64,000 bases of DNA from an uncultured Dorea sp. Its GTDB lineage: Bacteria; Bacillota; Clostridia; Lachnospirales; Lachnospiraceae. The stretch spans positions 24,709-88,708 of the forward strand of contig CAJUFA010000014.1 in NCBI GenBank assembly GCA_910585725.1. Direction: 5' to 3'. Below the pieces are notes generated by a model, which worked only from the letters and a program-made list of their open reading frames with translations, was not told the origin of the DNA and did not search any database. Of the stretch, positions 36,291 to 45,319 are shown one piece after another. The first letter of the stretch is position 1. Each line of letters opens with the position of its first letter. The position numbers and the translations under genes were made by a program.

Positions 36291-38187
36291 GACTGTTACC
36301 TCCTTTCGAAGCCGACGGATGGTCTGCCCCACAGGCCGTTGTGTCGGAAGGGATAATGGCGTGGACAGGGCAAAGCCGGCTGCACAGTCCGCATCCGGTA
36401 CAGAGGGCGGCGTCGACGCCGATATTTTCGCCTGTCATGATTAACGCAGGACATCCCAGCTCCCGGATACATTTTTTGCAACGGATACATTTTCCGGTAT
36501 CGATGTTCATCTTGCCGGCCGGTTTGGTGACGGCGATACAAGGCGATTTGAAGATAATAGCCTTGACGCCCGGTTCGCCTGCTACGCGTCTGACGCAGGC
36601 GACGGCCGCCGAATGATCCAGCGGGTCTGCCGTTTCTATGATTTTAAGGCCGATTCCTCTAAGAACCGCTTCTATATCAATCTTATCCACGATATTACCC
36701 ATCATGGTGTGTCCGGTACCCGGATGAGGCTGGTGTCCGGTCATAGCTGTCGTAGAGTTATCCAGGACGACTAAAGTCATATCCGCCTGATTATAGACGG
36801 CATTGACCACCCCGGGGATAGCAGAGGCAAAGAATGTGGAATCGCCCACGAATGCGAAGCATGCGGTATCCGGTTCGATATGCCCGACGCCCTGGGCGAT
36901 CCCGAGACCCGCTCCCATGCAGAGGCAGGTGTCTACCATGTCAAGGGGCATGGCGTTTCCCAGCGTATAGCAGCCGATATCTCCGCAGAAAATAGTTTTC
37001 TGTCCTTTCATGGCTGTCTTGACCGCATAGAAGGAAGCGCGGTGAGGGCAGCCTGCGCATAGAACCGGGGGACGGACGGGGAGCAGGGGCGGTCTGTCCT
37101 CGGATGCGGAAGAACCGGCCTTTGCCTGGTCTGGAAGCTGATACCCAAGGAAACTTGTGATGTTCTGGCGCACGCTGTCCTGAGTATTCTCCCCGGCATT
37201 CGGCGTATGGTGAGTCAGTTTTCCATAGATCTTCGTCGGGAGATGGTGTTTCCCGCAAAGGTAGGTCAGTTCCCGTTCGATCACAGGATCCAATTCTTCG
37301 ATGCAGAGAACTTCGTCCAGTCCGTTGAGAAATTCCAGCGCAAGTTTCTCAGGGAACGGATGAGGCGTCGCAACCTTGAGAAGACGGATCATCCCGATCT
37401 GTTCCAGAGTTTCCATGGCGTATGTAAAGCTGATGCCTCCTGTGGCAATTCCGCGTTTTTGAGGCTTTTCAGCCGGTTTCAGCGTATCTTTCGCCTCAGG
37501 GAAAATGCGGTTTCTCTTATATGAAGAGAAATCTTCTGCCATTCTGACATTTCTTTCTTCGATTTTTATATGGTTCTGGTAAGAAAGCCTTGGGAAGATC
37601 ACCCACCGCGCGGTGTCCTTGCGGAAACCTTCCGGACGGCGCCGTGTATATTCCGAGGGATCCTTTACCGTGATGGAAGCGTATCCATGGCACACTCTGG
37701 TAGTCGGGCGGAAGAAGACGGGGGTGCCGTATGTTTCCGAACAGGTAAATGCTTCCTGTATCATCTCATATGCTTCCTGTGCGGAAGTCGGGTCGAAGCA
37801 GGGGAGCTTGGAAAATGCGGAATAATGTCTGGTATCCTGCTCCGTCTGGGAAGAGATAGGCCCCGGGTCGTCCGCCACAAGGATTACCATTCCCCCCTTG
37901 ACTCCGATGTAGGCGAGGCTCATCAGCGGGTCGGAAGCGACGTTAAGCCCGACCTGTTTCATGGTTACAAGACTTCGCGCGCCCGCGTATGCAGCTCCGG
38001 CAGCGACTTCCAGGGCGGATTTCTCGTTGACGGACCACTCTACATAGGTAGTGTCATCTCTGTGTTTTGCTGCTGTTTCCAGTACTTCGGAGGAAGGGGT
38101 TCCCGGATAGCCGGATACCAGATTCACCCCTGCGGCGACAGCGCCCAGGGCAATCGCTTCATTGCCCATTAAGAATTCTTTATGCAT
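36283..38187 (-). CDS. iorA: Indolepyruvate ferredoxin oxidoreductase subunit alpha
   Basis: The 634-residue alpha subunit has an N-terminal pyrimidine-type domain (VSGYPGTPSSEVLE), a TPP-binding domain with GDIGCYTLG and FVGDSTFFAS, and a C-terminal pair of 4Fe-4S motifs (CIRCKKCIRELGC and CTGCGLCSRLCP). It decarboxylates indolepyruvate and related aromatic 2-oxoacids with CoA and ferredoxin. It forms an operon with iorB and a CoA ligase, indicating fermentative breakdown of Trp, Phe and Tyr to aryl acids such as indoleacetate. Confidence 0.95.
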   Translation of the reverse strand: MHKEFLMGNEAIALGAVAAGVNLVSGYPGTPSSEVLETAAKHRDDTTYVEWSVNEKSALEVAAGAAYAGARSLVTMKQVGLNVASDPLMSLAYIGVKGGMVILVADDPGPISSQTEQDTRHYSAFSKLPCFDPTSAQEAYEMIQEAFTCSETYGTPVFFRPTTRVCHGYASITVKDPSEYTRRRPEGFRKDTARWVIFPRLSYQNHIKIEERNVRMAEDFSSYKRNRIFPEAKDTLKPAEKPQKRGIATGGISFTYAMETLEQIGMIRLLKVATPHPFPEKLALEFLNGLDEVLCIEELDPVIERELTYLCGKHHLPTKIYGKLTHHTPNAGENTQDSVRQNITSFLGYQLPDQAKAGSSASEDRPPLLPVRPPVLCAGCPHRASFYAVKTAMKGQKTIFCGDIGCYTLGNAMPLDMVDTCLCMGAGLGIAQGVGHIEPDTACFAFVGDSTFFASAIPGVVNAVYNQADMTLVVLDNSTTAMTGHQPHPGTGHTMMGNIVDKIDIEAVLRGIGLKIIETADPLDHSAAVACVRRVAGEPGVKAIIFKSPCIAVTKPAGKMNIDTGKCIRCKKCIRELGCPALIMTGENIGVDAALCTGCGLCSRLCPVHAIIPSDTTACGADHPSASKGGNSHE

Positions 38188-38235
38188 AATAGTTCACCTC
38201 TTTAAAGTTTCTCTACTGACGATAAGACAGATGCT

Positions 38236-38264
38236 ATTATAGCATTTTTGCAGATGCAATGCAA
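38236..38264 (-). promoter_or_regulatory. Promoter of iorAB-paaK
   Basis: On the minus strand, TTGCAT (38264-38259), 17-base spacer, TATAAT (38241-38236). The -10 lies in a short palindrome, gctattatagc. Confidence 0.6.
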
Positions 38265-38298
38265 ATTTGTAAAAAAGATGAAAAAGAGAGTGATATTA

Positions 38299-38327
38299 TT
38301 GCTATTTTGTATGTCTTGTGGTAAAAT
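38299..38327 (+). promoter_or_regulatory. Promoter of secG
   Basis: TTGCTA (38299-38304), 17-base spacer, TAAAAT (38322-38327), 31 bases before the secG GTG. Confidence 0.55.
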
Positions 38328-38358
38328 AAATATGGTTTAGACGCAGGAGGTGTAGAAG

Positions 38359-38601
38359 GTGGAGATTTTAAAGACAGTATTAATAATTATATTTGCAATA
38401 GACTGTATCGCATTGACGGCTATCGTTTTAATGCAGGAAGGTAAGTCTGCGGGACTTGGGACGATTAGCGGTATGGCGGACACTTACTGGGGACAGAACA
38501 AGGGGCGTTCTATGGAAGGCGCATTGGTGAAGTCTACGAAGTTTCTGGCGATTCTGTTTATTGTTCTGGCAGCAGTGTTGAATTTAAAAGTATTTGCGTA
38601 G
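38359..38601 (+). CDS. secG: Preprotein translocase subunit SecG
   Basis: An 80-residue protein with two membrane helices (about 3-22 and 57-78) joined by a Gly-rich loop, including the family's MQEGKSAGLG-type segment. SecG assists the SecYEG channel. The start is a GTG preceded by caggagg at 38344-38350. The secG-rnr-smpB order is conserved in Firmicutes. Confidence 0.92.
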   Translation: MEILKTVLIIIFAIDCIALTAIVLMQEGKSAGLGTISGMADTYWGQNKGRSMEGALVKSTKFLAILFIVLAAVLNLKVFA

Positions 38602-38629
38602 GTTAGAGCATATTTTTATGAGATTGGTG

Positions 38630-38656
38630 GGACACTCCTGTATAGGAGTGTCCATT
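38630..38656 (+). terminator. Hairpin between secG and rnr
   Basis: Perfect 10-bp stem ggacactcct / aggagtgtcc with a gtat loop, then attt. The T tract is weak, so it may attenuate rather than fully terminate before rnr. Confidence 0.6.
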
Positions 38657-38701
38657 TGCGTTAAATGAGCGTATAGAATGATAAAGGAGGAAGTGCAGAA
38701 G

Positions 38702-40837
38702 ATGAGCCAGACTTTTGAGAAGAGGAAAAAAGTAATCTATGACCTGATCTGTGATGATCTGTACGTACCCATGAAGTTCAGAGAGCTTGCTATGCTTCTG
38801 CAGATTCCGAGAGAACAAAGAGACGAACTCAGGGAAGTCCTGGAGGCGTTGGCGGCAGATGGAAAGATCTGTCTGTCGAAGCGGGGAAAGTACTGTAAAG
38901 GTGAAGCAAAGCATTTGACAGGGGTTTATCACGGGAACTTAAGAGGTTTTGGATTCGTCGTGATGGAGGATGAAGGCCAGGATGTATTCATTGGCGAAGA
39001 GGATAAGAACGGCGCCTTTGACGGGGACAGAGTTGAATTTATCATTCTGAGGGAGCCGGACCAGAGACGCCGGGAAGGAAGGATTATCAGGATTATATCC
39101 AGGGGAATCACCAGAATTGTCGGGATCTACCGGAAGAAAGAGAAGCAGAATTATGGGTTTGTGATTCCGGATAATCAAAAATTTACCCAGGATGTCTTTA
39201 TTTCCGCCGAGAAGTCAAAAGGAGCGATGGACGGTCATAAAGTGGTTGCAGAGCTGACGTCTTATGGAGAAGGCGGAAGGAAGCCGGAAGGAAAAATCAC
39301 AGAGATCATAGGACATGTCAATGATCCTGGCGTGGATATTATGTCAATTGTCAGAGGATACGACCTTCCGGAGGCATTCTCGGAGAAGATATTGAATCAG
39401 GCGGAGCGTGCTGCGAAGGAGGTAAGCGAAGCCGATATGTCTGGACGCCGGGATATCAGAGACTGGCAGATGGTGACGATCGACGGGGAAGATGCGAAGG
39501 ATCTGGACGACGCGGTTTCGCTCACCCGGGAAGGAGACTGCTATATCCTGGGAGTTCATATTGCCGATGTGACGAATTATGTCCAGGAGAACAGCGCGAT
39601 GGATCGGGAGGCGTTAGCACGGGGCACCAGCGTCTATCTTGCGGACAGAGTGATCCCGATGCTTCCTCACAGGCTGTCCAATGGGATTTGTTCCCTGAAC
39701 GCCGGGGAAGACAGACTTGCCCTTAGCTGTATCATGACGGTGAATCAAAAGGGGATCGTGATCGGACATGAGATTGCGGAGACGGTGGTTCATGTAGACC
39801 GGAGGATGACTTATACCAGTGTGAAGAAGATACTGGAAGACAGGGATCCGGCTGAAACAGAAAACTATCGGGATCTGGTTCCGCTGTTCGAACGAATGCG
39901 GGATCTTTCCCGGATCTTACGGGAGCGGAGGCAGAGAAGGGGATCAATTGATTTTGATTTTCCAGAGGCGAAGATTGTCCTGGATGAGGATGGAAAGCCG
40001 GTTGAGATCAAGCCCTATGACCGGAATGTAGCGACGAAGATTATAGAGGATTTTATGCTTCTGGCGAATGAGACCGTGGCGGAGGATTATTTCTGGCAGG
40101 AGCTTCCTTTCTTATACCGGACGCACGAAGCGCCGGAGGAAGAGAAGCTGCGGACCTTAGCCGCGTTTATCAATAATTTCGGATATTCCATGCATATTGG
40201 GGTAAATGAGATCAGACCTAAGGAGATTCAGAAGCTGCTTGCCAGGGTGGAGGATACGCCGGAGGAGGCGCTGATCTGCCGTCTGGCGCTTCGATCCATG
40301 AAACAGGCGCGGTACATGCCGGAGAATATCGGACATTTTGGTCTGGCAGCGAATCATTATACACATTTTACATCGCCGATCCGGAGATATCCGGATCTTC
40401 AGATCCACAGGATTATCAAGGATAATTTAAGAGGGCGGATGGATGAGAAGAAGATAGAGCACTACCAGAATATCCTTCCGGAAGTGGCGAAGCATTCCAG
40501 CGAGACGGAACGAAGGGCAGAGGAGGCCGAACGAGAGACTTTGAAGCTTAAGAAGGCGGAGTACATGCGGCAGCATATCGGTGAAGAGTTCGAGGGCGTG
40601 ATATCTGGAATGAGCAAATGGGGGATGTATGTAGAACTTCCCAATACAGTGGAAGGTATGGTGCATGTTACGAATATGACGGACGACCATTATGATTATT
40701 ATGACGATCGGTATGAGATGGTCGGGGTACACACCAATAAGAGATATAAATTAGGACAGAAGGTGAGAGTGCGTGTTCTCAGCACGGACCGGCTGCTTCG
40801 TACGATAGATTTTGAGATGGCGGACGACGCGCGGTGA
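38702..40837 (+). CDS. rnr: Ribonuclease R
   Basis: The 711-residue 3'-5' exoribonuclease has an N-terminal winged-helix domain, two cold-shock domains (around GFGFVVMEDEGQDVFI and YGFVIPDNQKFTQDVFI), an RNB catalytic domain with DGEDAKDLDDAVSL carrying the metal-binding aspartates, and a C-terminal S1 domain (GVISGMSKWGMYVEL). It degrades structured RNA and works with tmRNA-SmpB, whose smpB gene follows. The ATG at 38702 is placed by aaaggagg at 38683-38690. Confidence 0.95.
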   Translation: MSQTFEKRKKVIYDLICDDLYVPMKFRELAMLLQIPREQRDELREVLEALAADGKICLSKRGKYCKGEAKHLTGVYHGNLRGFGFVVMEDEGQDVFIGEEDKNGAFDGDRVEFIILREPDQRRREGRIIRIISRGITRIVGIYRKKEKQNYGFVIPDNQKFTQDVFISAEKSKGAMDGHKVVAELTSYGEGGRKPEGKITEIIGHVNDPGVDIMSIVRGYDLPEAFSEKILNQAERAAKEVSEADMSGRRDIRDWQMVTIDGEDAKDLDDAVSLTREGDCYILGVHIADVTNYVQENSAMDREALARGTSVYLADRVIPMLPHRLSNGICSLNAGEDRLALSCIMTVNQKGIVIGHEIAETVVHVDRRMTYTSVKKILEDRDPAETENYRDLVPLFERMRDLSRILRERRQRRGSIDFDFPEAKIVLDEDGKPVEIKPYDRNVATKIIEDFMLLANETVAEDYFWQELPFLYRTHEAPEEEKLRTLAAFINNFGYSMHIGVNEIRPKEIQKLLARVEDTPEEALICRLALRSMKQARYMPENIGHFGLAANHYTHFTSPIRRYPDLQIHRIIKDNLRGRMDEKKIEHYQNILPEVAKHSSETERRAEEAERETLKLKKAEYMRQHIGEEFEGVISGMSKWGMYVELPNTVEGMVHVTNMTDDHYDYYDDRYEMVGVHTNKRYKLGQKVRVRVLSTDRLLRTIDFEMADDAR

Positions 40838-40889
40838 AGGGCGTCTGCGCAGTTAAAAAAGATGTAATTGCAGAAAAGAGGCGGAGTAT

Positions 40890-41357
40890 ATGGCGAAGAC
40901 GAACGGAAAGATGATAGCCAATAATAAAAAGGCGTATCATGATTATTTTATATTGGATACCTATGAGTCAGGGGTCGCCCTGCATGGTACGGAGGTAAAG
41001 TCTCTTCGGATGGGTAAATGCAGCATTAAGGAATCATTCATTCGTGTGGAGAATGGTGAAGTCTATATATATGGGATGCATATCAGTCCTTATGAGAAGG
41101 GAAATATATTCAATAAGGATCCGCTGAGGGTCCGTAAGCTTTTACTTCACAAATCGGAGATTAACAAACTGCTTGGCAAGACGAAGGAGAAGGGGGTTGC
41201 AATAGTCCCCCTTAAGGTGTATTTTAAAGGCAGTCTTGTGAAGATAGAGATTGGTCTTGCCAAGGGAAAGAAACTCTATGACAAACGGCAGGATATTGCA
41301 AGGAAGGATCAGCAGAGAGAAGCGCAGAGAGATTTTAAAGTCCGTAATTTCGGATAG
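40890..41357 (+). CDS. smpB: SsrA-binding protein SmpB
   Basis: A 155-residue OB-fold protein with ANNKKAYHDYFILDTYESG and GTEVKSLRMGKCSIKESF, and a basic C-terminal tail. It carries tmRNA to stalled ribosomes. The tmRNA gene itself lies in this window at 46.3-46.6 kb. Confidence 0.96.
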   Translation: MAKTNGKMIANNKKAYHDYFILDTYESGVALHGTEVKSLRMGKCSIKESFIRVENGEVYIYGMHISPYEKGNIFNKDPLRVRKLLLHKSEINKLLGKTKEKGVAIVPLKVYFKGSLVKIEIGLAKGKKLYDKRQDIARKDQQREAQRDFKVRNFG

Positions 41358-41375
41358 GTAAGGAGGGCGAATAAG

Positions 41376-41612
41376 ATGGTGCCGACAAAAAAAGAAGATC
41401 TGAGGAAGATGGTTACGCAGACGACGGTTGAGATGTATGAAGAATTGACGCCTCAACTGATTCGGCTGATTGAGGAGACCAAACACAACGACGCCCTTAC
41501 GGAGGCCCAGAAGCAGGACGAGATCTCCTTACATATGCTGGGCTATGTGAAATCCTGTACCAATGAGATTATCATAGAAGTGCTGGCGGAGATATTGGGG
41601 TTGGAGGATTGA
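41376..41612 (+). CDS. Small helical protein, unknown
   Basis: A 78-residue acidic, helical protein 18 bases after smpB with a good aaggagg site. It shows no membrane segment and no motif I recognise. Co-direction and close spacing suggest transcription with smpB. Confidence 0.6.
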   Translation: MVPTKKEDLRKMVTQTTVEMYEELTPQLIRLIEETKHNDALTEAQKQDEISLHMLGYVKSCTNEIIIEVLAEILGLED

Positions 41613-41677
41613 ATGTAGTAATAGCGAAAGTTTATAAAGTACTAAGAGTTGTATGATGAGAAGAAAGGAATGAGGAA

Positions 41678-42163
41678 ATGGCTTATTGTGTGAAATGCGG
41701 CGCGAAAGTGAAGGACGGGACTATGATATGTCCGCAGTGCGGGGCGCAGATACCTGCTCTGCCGCCGGAAAGTTATCAGACGCAGTCCTATAGTTCATAT
41801 GGTTCGGCAGATTATTTTGATCAGAATGACGTACGTCAGAATAAAGGAATGGGTGTGTTGTCTTACATAGGTATCCTGGTGTTTATCCCGATTCTGGCGG
41901 GCGATAAGAGGTCGGAATATTTGAAGCATCATATCAACCAGGGACTTGTATTGGTTATATTCTCTGTACTGGCGGAGTTGTTAGACGGTAAATGGGTATG
42001 GGGAATGCATTCGATCATCCATTTTGACGGCGGAATATTTTCGTGGGGGCTTGAAATCATTAAGCTTATCATCTTTGTGCTGTTTATCATGGGAATCGTG
42101 AGCGCATGCAAAGGCACCCGGAAAGAATTGCCGATTGTCGGAAGGATCAGGTTTTTTAAATAA
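41678..42163 (+). CDS. Zinc-ribbon membrane protein, DUF4870-like
   Basis: The 161-residue protein has an N-terminal zinc ribbon (CVKCGAKVKDGTMICPQCG, four cysteines in two CxxC pairs), a polar Gln/Ser/Tyr linker and a C-terminal region with about three hydrophobic helices that includes RSEYLKHHINQGLVL, as in DUF4870 proteins. Function is unknown; the family is widespread in Gram-positives. Confidence 0.72.
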   Translation: MAYCVKCGAKVKDGTMICPQCGAQIPALPPESYQTQSYSSYGSADYFDQNDVRQNKGMGVLSYIGILVFIPILAGDKRSEYLKHHINQGLVLVIFSVLAELLDGKWVWGMHSIIHFDGGIFSWGLEIIKLIIFVLFIMGIVSACKGTRKELPIVGRIRFFK

Positions 42164-42230
42164 TTTCCATCTGTGCACAGAAAATGAGTTTTTAGCTATA
42201 TAAATGGAATAGATTTCAGGCAGGAAGAAA

Positions 42231-42278
42231 AAGAAACGCCGCGGTGACTGTTAGGTTTGTTGTCACTGCGGCGTTTCT
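42231..42278. terminator. Convergent terminator between zinc-ribbon gene and hsp20
   Basis: Stem agaaacgccgcggtgac / gtcactgcggcgtttct, one mismatch or wobble over 17 bp. Read on the minus strand it is followed by a clear T tract (tttttcttcc), so it best serves hsp20. The plus-strand tail is weaker. Confidence 0.85.
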
Positions 42279-42338
42279 ATATACTATTTCTTTATACTAT
42301 TAGAAAATTTCGGATCCCGTAAGGGATTACTCGAAGGA

Positions 42339-42764
42339 TTACTCGATGGTAATTAACCTTGGCTGTTCTTCTTGTTTCCGGATCTCCTTCGGGAATGTCA
42401 GATGGAGCACTCCGTCTTTAAATGCTGCTTTGATATCATCCTGAGTCAATGCGTCTCCGATATAGAAGCTTCTGTTGCAGGTGCCGGTATAGCGTTCCTT
42501 GTGGACACAGTTACCTTTGGCGTCTTTTTCTTCTTTTGATATATTCTTGTGGGCGGAGATCGTAAGGTAACCGTCCTTCAGATCTGCCTTGATGTCCTCT
42601 TTGGCGTAGCCGGGCAGTTCCATCTCAACCAGATAATTCCCGTCTTTCTCGTGAATATCCGTCTTCATAATCTGTGAAGATGTATGGTCGTAGGAACGAG
42701 TGAAGAACGGATCACTGAACATATCATCGAATAAGTTGTTAAAATTTCTGTTTGCTAATAACAT
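42339..42764 (-). CDS. Hsp20/alpha-crystallin small heat shock protein
   Basis: A 141-residue small heat shock protein with an alpha-crystallin domain: VEMELPGYAKEDIKADL, then YLTISAHK, ending with GVLHLTFPKE and a C-terminal I-x-I-like tail. Such proteins hold unfolded proteins in oligomers. A CIRCE element lies over its promoter, pointing to HrcA control. Confidence 0.92.
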   Translation of the reverse strand: MLLANRNFNNLFDDMFSDPFFTRSYDHTSSQIMKTDIHEKDGNYLVEMELPGYAKEDIKADLKDGYLTISAHKNISKEEKDAKGNCVHKERYTGTCNRSFYIGDALTQDDIKAAFKDGVLHLTFPKEIRKQEEQPRLITIE

Positions 42765-42866
42765 AAATCATTCCTCCTTAAGAATCTCATATGACTTAGT
42801 ATTTCCACTTAGATATGAAATTTATTTATTGTTTTATTTGTTATATATATTATATATCACATATTG

Positions 42867-42893
42867 TTAGCAGTGTCAATGGTTGAGTGCTAA
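42867..42893 (-). promoter_or_regulatory. CIRCE operator over the hsp20 promoter
   Basis: Inverted repeat ttagcagtg, nine bases, gagtgctaa. This is the CIRCE consensus (TTAGCACTC-N9-GAGTGCTAA) with two changes in one arm. On the minus strand a TTGACA (42879-42874) and TATATA (42856-42851) with a 17-base spacer overlap it, so HrcA binding would block the promoter. It is about 105 bases upstream of the hsp20 start. Confidence 0.8.
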
Positions 42894-42907
42894 TTTGTTG
42901 AAAAAAT

Positions 42908-42966
42908 TTCGCCCGTACGATTGAAAACGTCGTCCCTCGGGCAATGTTTTCAATCGTACGGGCGGA
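42908..42966 (-). terminator. Intrinsic terminator of glgP
   Basis: Stem with cccgtacgattgaaaac on one side and gttttcaatcgtacggg on the other (17 bp, perfect) with a GC-rich loop. On the minus strand a T-rich tail (aaattttttc) follows. Confidence 0.9.
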
Positions 42967-42971
42967 GAATC

Positions 42972-45230
42972 TTATCTGAGATGCCAGATATCTTTATTAT
43001 ATTGTTCAATTGTTCTGTCTGAGGAGAAGAAGCCTGCCTTGGCAATATTTACCAGCATCTTCTTTGCCCATTCGCTGCGGTCCTCGTAATCGGCGAGCGT
43101 CATGTCTTTGACCTTGGTGTAGTCGTTAAAATCCAACAGGGTCATGAACCAGTCTTTGTTGACCAGTTCGCTGTGGAGTCTTCGAAGATTGGTCTCCTGA
43201 CCGATGGATAACAGCTCTTCGCTCAGGATAAAATCAACACACTGGCGGATTTCTTCATCTTCTTCATAGATTGCTCTGGAGTTATAATCACCTTTTTCAT
43301 AATGCTCGATGACTTTCTCGCTGGATTGGCCGAAGATGTAGATGTTATCTTTGCCTACGAGATCACAGATCTCAACGTTGGCGCCGTCCATTGTGCCGAG
43401 GGTTACCGCTCCGTTCAGCATGAACTTCATATTTCCGGTTCCGCTGGCTTCTTTGGAAGCAAGGGAGATCTGTTCGGAGACGTCGCATGCCGGGATCAGT
43501 TTTTCGGCTGCGGATACATTATAGTTTTCTACCATCACAAGCTTCATATAAGGCGCCACATCAGGGTCGTTCTTGATGAGTTCCTGAAGGCAGAGCAGGA
43601 GATGGATGATATCCTTTGCGATTACATAAGCAGGGGCTGCTTTTGCGCCGAAGATGAAGGTTACAGGTCTTGTCGGTTTATGTCCGTCTTTAATCTCCAG
43701 ATATTTCCGGATGATATATAAAGCATTTAATTGCTGCCGCTTATATTCATGAAGTCGTTTGATCTGGATGTCGTAGATACTGTTCTCATCAATCTCTACG
43801 CCGGTATTCTTGAAAATGAAGTCTTTACATACCTTCTTTGCGTCTGTCTTGATGGCAAGAAGCCGTTCCAGGACCTCAGGATCATCCTTGTATTTCAACA
43901 GTTTCTCCAGAGCAAATCCGTCTTTTTTGAATTCATCTCCGATCAGCGAAGTGATATAATCGGTCAATTCATGGTTGCAATGAAGCAGCCAGCGGCGGAA
44001 TGTGATTCCGTTGGTCTTGTTATTGAATTTCTCCGGATAGATCTTATAGAAATCTTTCAGCTCACTGGTTTTTAAGATATCCGTGTGAAGAGCCGCCACT
44101 CCGTTGATGGAGAAGCCATAGTGGATATCCATATGAGCCATATGCACCAGATTGTTATCGTCAATGATCGCAACGGATTTCTGAGGATACTTCTCCTTCA
44201 TACGTTGATCCAGCCGGCGGATGATAGGAACCAGGTGAGGAACGACGTCTTCCAGATAATCCATAGGCCACTTCTCGAGAGCTTCTGCCAGGATTGTATG
44301 GTTGGTATAAGCACATACCTGTGTCACGATCTGACAGGCTTCTTCAAATTCGATACCCTTCTCTGTCAGAAGCCGGACAAATTCCGGGATGATCATGCTG
44401 GGGTGGGTATCATTGATCTGCACGACTGCATAATCTGCCAGATCGTGGAGAGTACATCCCTTTCGGACGGCCTCGTCCAGAATATACTGGGCTGCATTGC
44501 TGACCATAAAATACTGCTGGTAGATACGGAGTTTTCTTCCGGCGTCGTCGCTGTCGTCCGGATATAAGAACAGAGTCAGGTTGTGAAGTATATCATTCTT
44601 GTCGAAATCAATACCGTTCTTTACAATCGTTTCATCAGCAATATCGATATCGAATAGATGAAGGCGGATAGATTTGTTGTGGTATCCGGCTACATCCATG
44701 TTATATAAGGAAGATTTTAACGCGAAGCCGCGGTAAGGTATCATATATGCGACGTCTGTCGGAGTAAGCCAACTGTCTTCAGAAAGCCAGGGATTCGGAG
44801 TCTCCTGCTGGAGATGGTTGTGGAATTCCTGCTTAAAAAGGCCAAGGTGATAGTTCAGTCCGATTCCTTCGCCCGGAAGACCCAGCGTAGCGATGGAATC
44901 CAGGAAACAGGCGGCAAGCCGTCCGAGTCCTCCGTTTCCCAGCGACGGTTCCGGTTCTGCGTCCTCGATCTCGGATAAAGACAGCCCGTTCTCTTTTAAG
45001 AATTCGTCGACCTGGTCATAGATGCCAAGGTTGATCAGATTGTTGGAGAGAAGTTTTCCGATCAGAAATTCTGCGGAAATATAATAGATCTTCTTCTTAC
45101 CATCCTGATAGCCTTTGTCAGAAAGTAATTTCTTCGTATAAGTTAATAATGCCTGGTATAATTCTTCGTTGGTACATTCGCTGCAGTCCTTGCGGAACAT
45201 TTCCTGAATAAGAGTTTTTAATTCATTCAT
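42972..45230 (-). CDS. glgP: Glycogen/starch phosphorylase
   Basis: The 752-residue alpha-glucan phosphorylase releases glucose 1-phosphate from glycogen or maltodextrin. The PLP-binding region EASGTGNMKFMLNGAVTLGT and the active-site GGLGRLAACFLDS are intact. The length is on the short side of the family and lacks the long regulatory N-terminus of animal enzymes. It has its own terminator. An AraC-type regulator follows upstream on the same strand, with no proven link. Confidence 0.95.
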   Translation of the reverse strand: MNELKTLIQEMFRKDCSECTNEELYQALLTYTKKLLSDKGYQDGKKKIYYISAEFLIGKLLSNNLINLGIYDQVDEFLKENGLSLSEIEDAEPEPSLGNGGLGRLAACFLDSIATLGLPGEGIGLNYHLGLFKQEFHNHLQQETPNPWLSEDSWLTPTDVAYMIPYRGFALKSSLYNMDVAGYHNKSIRLHLFDIDIADETIVKNGIDFDKNDILHNLTLFLYPDDSDDAGRKLRIYQQYFMVSNAAQYILDEAVRKGCTLHDLADYAVVQINDTHPSMIIPEFVRLLTEKGIEFEEACQIVTQVCAYTNHTILAEALEKWPMDYLEDVVPHLVPIIRRLDQRMKEKYPQKSVAIIDDNNLVHMAHMDIHYGFSINGVAALHTDILKTSELKDFYKIYPEKFNNKTNGITFRRWLLHCNHELTDYITSLIGDEFKKDGFALEKLLKYKDDPEVLERLLAIKTDAKKVCKDFIFKNTGVEIDENSIYDIQIKRLHEYKRQQLNALYIIRKYLEIKDGHKPTRPVTFIFGAKAAPAYVIAKDIIHLLLCLQELIKNDPDVAPYMKLVMVENYNVSAAEKLIPACDVSEQISLASKEASGTGNMKFMLNGAVTLGTMDGANVEICDLVGKDNIYIFGQSSEKVIEHYEKGDYNSRAIYEEDEEIRQCVDFILSEELLSIGQETNLRRLHSELVNKDWFMTLLDFNDYTKVKDMTLADYEDRSEWAKKMLVNIAKAGFFSSDRTIEQYNKDIWHLR

Positions 45231-45319
45231 TGTCTTTTCTCCCTTCTTAGAATATATTTAATCTGCATGTCTCTAATATAGCAGTCATGATAAAAGAAAA
45301 ATACAACAAAATTGTCATG

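Noticed and set aside
43302..44567. Several plus-strand frames inside glgP, the longest about 160 codons
   Set aside because: Their translation shows no known motif and they mirror a conserved glycogen phosphorylase on the other strand.
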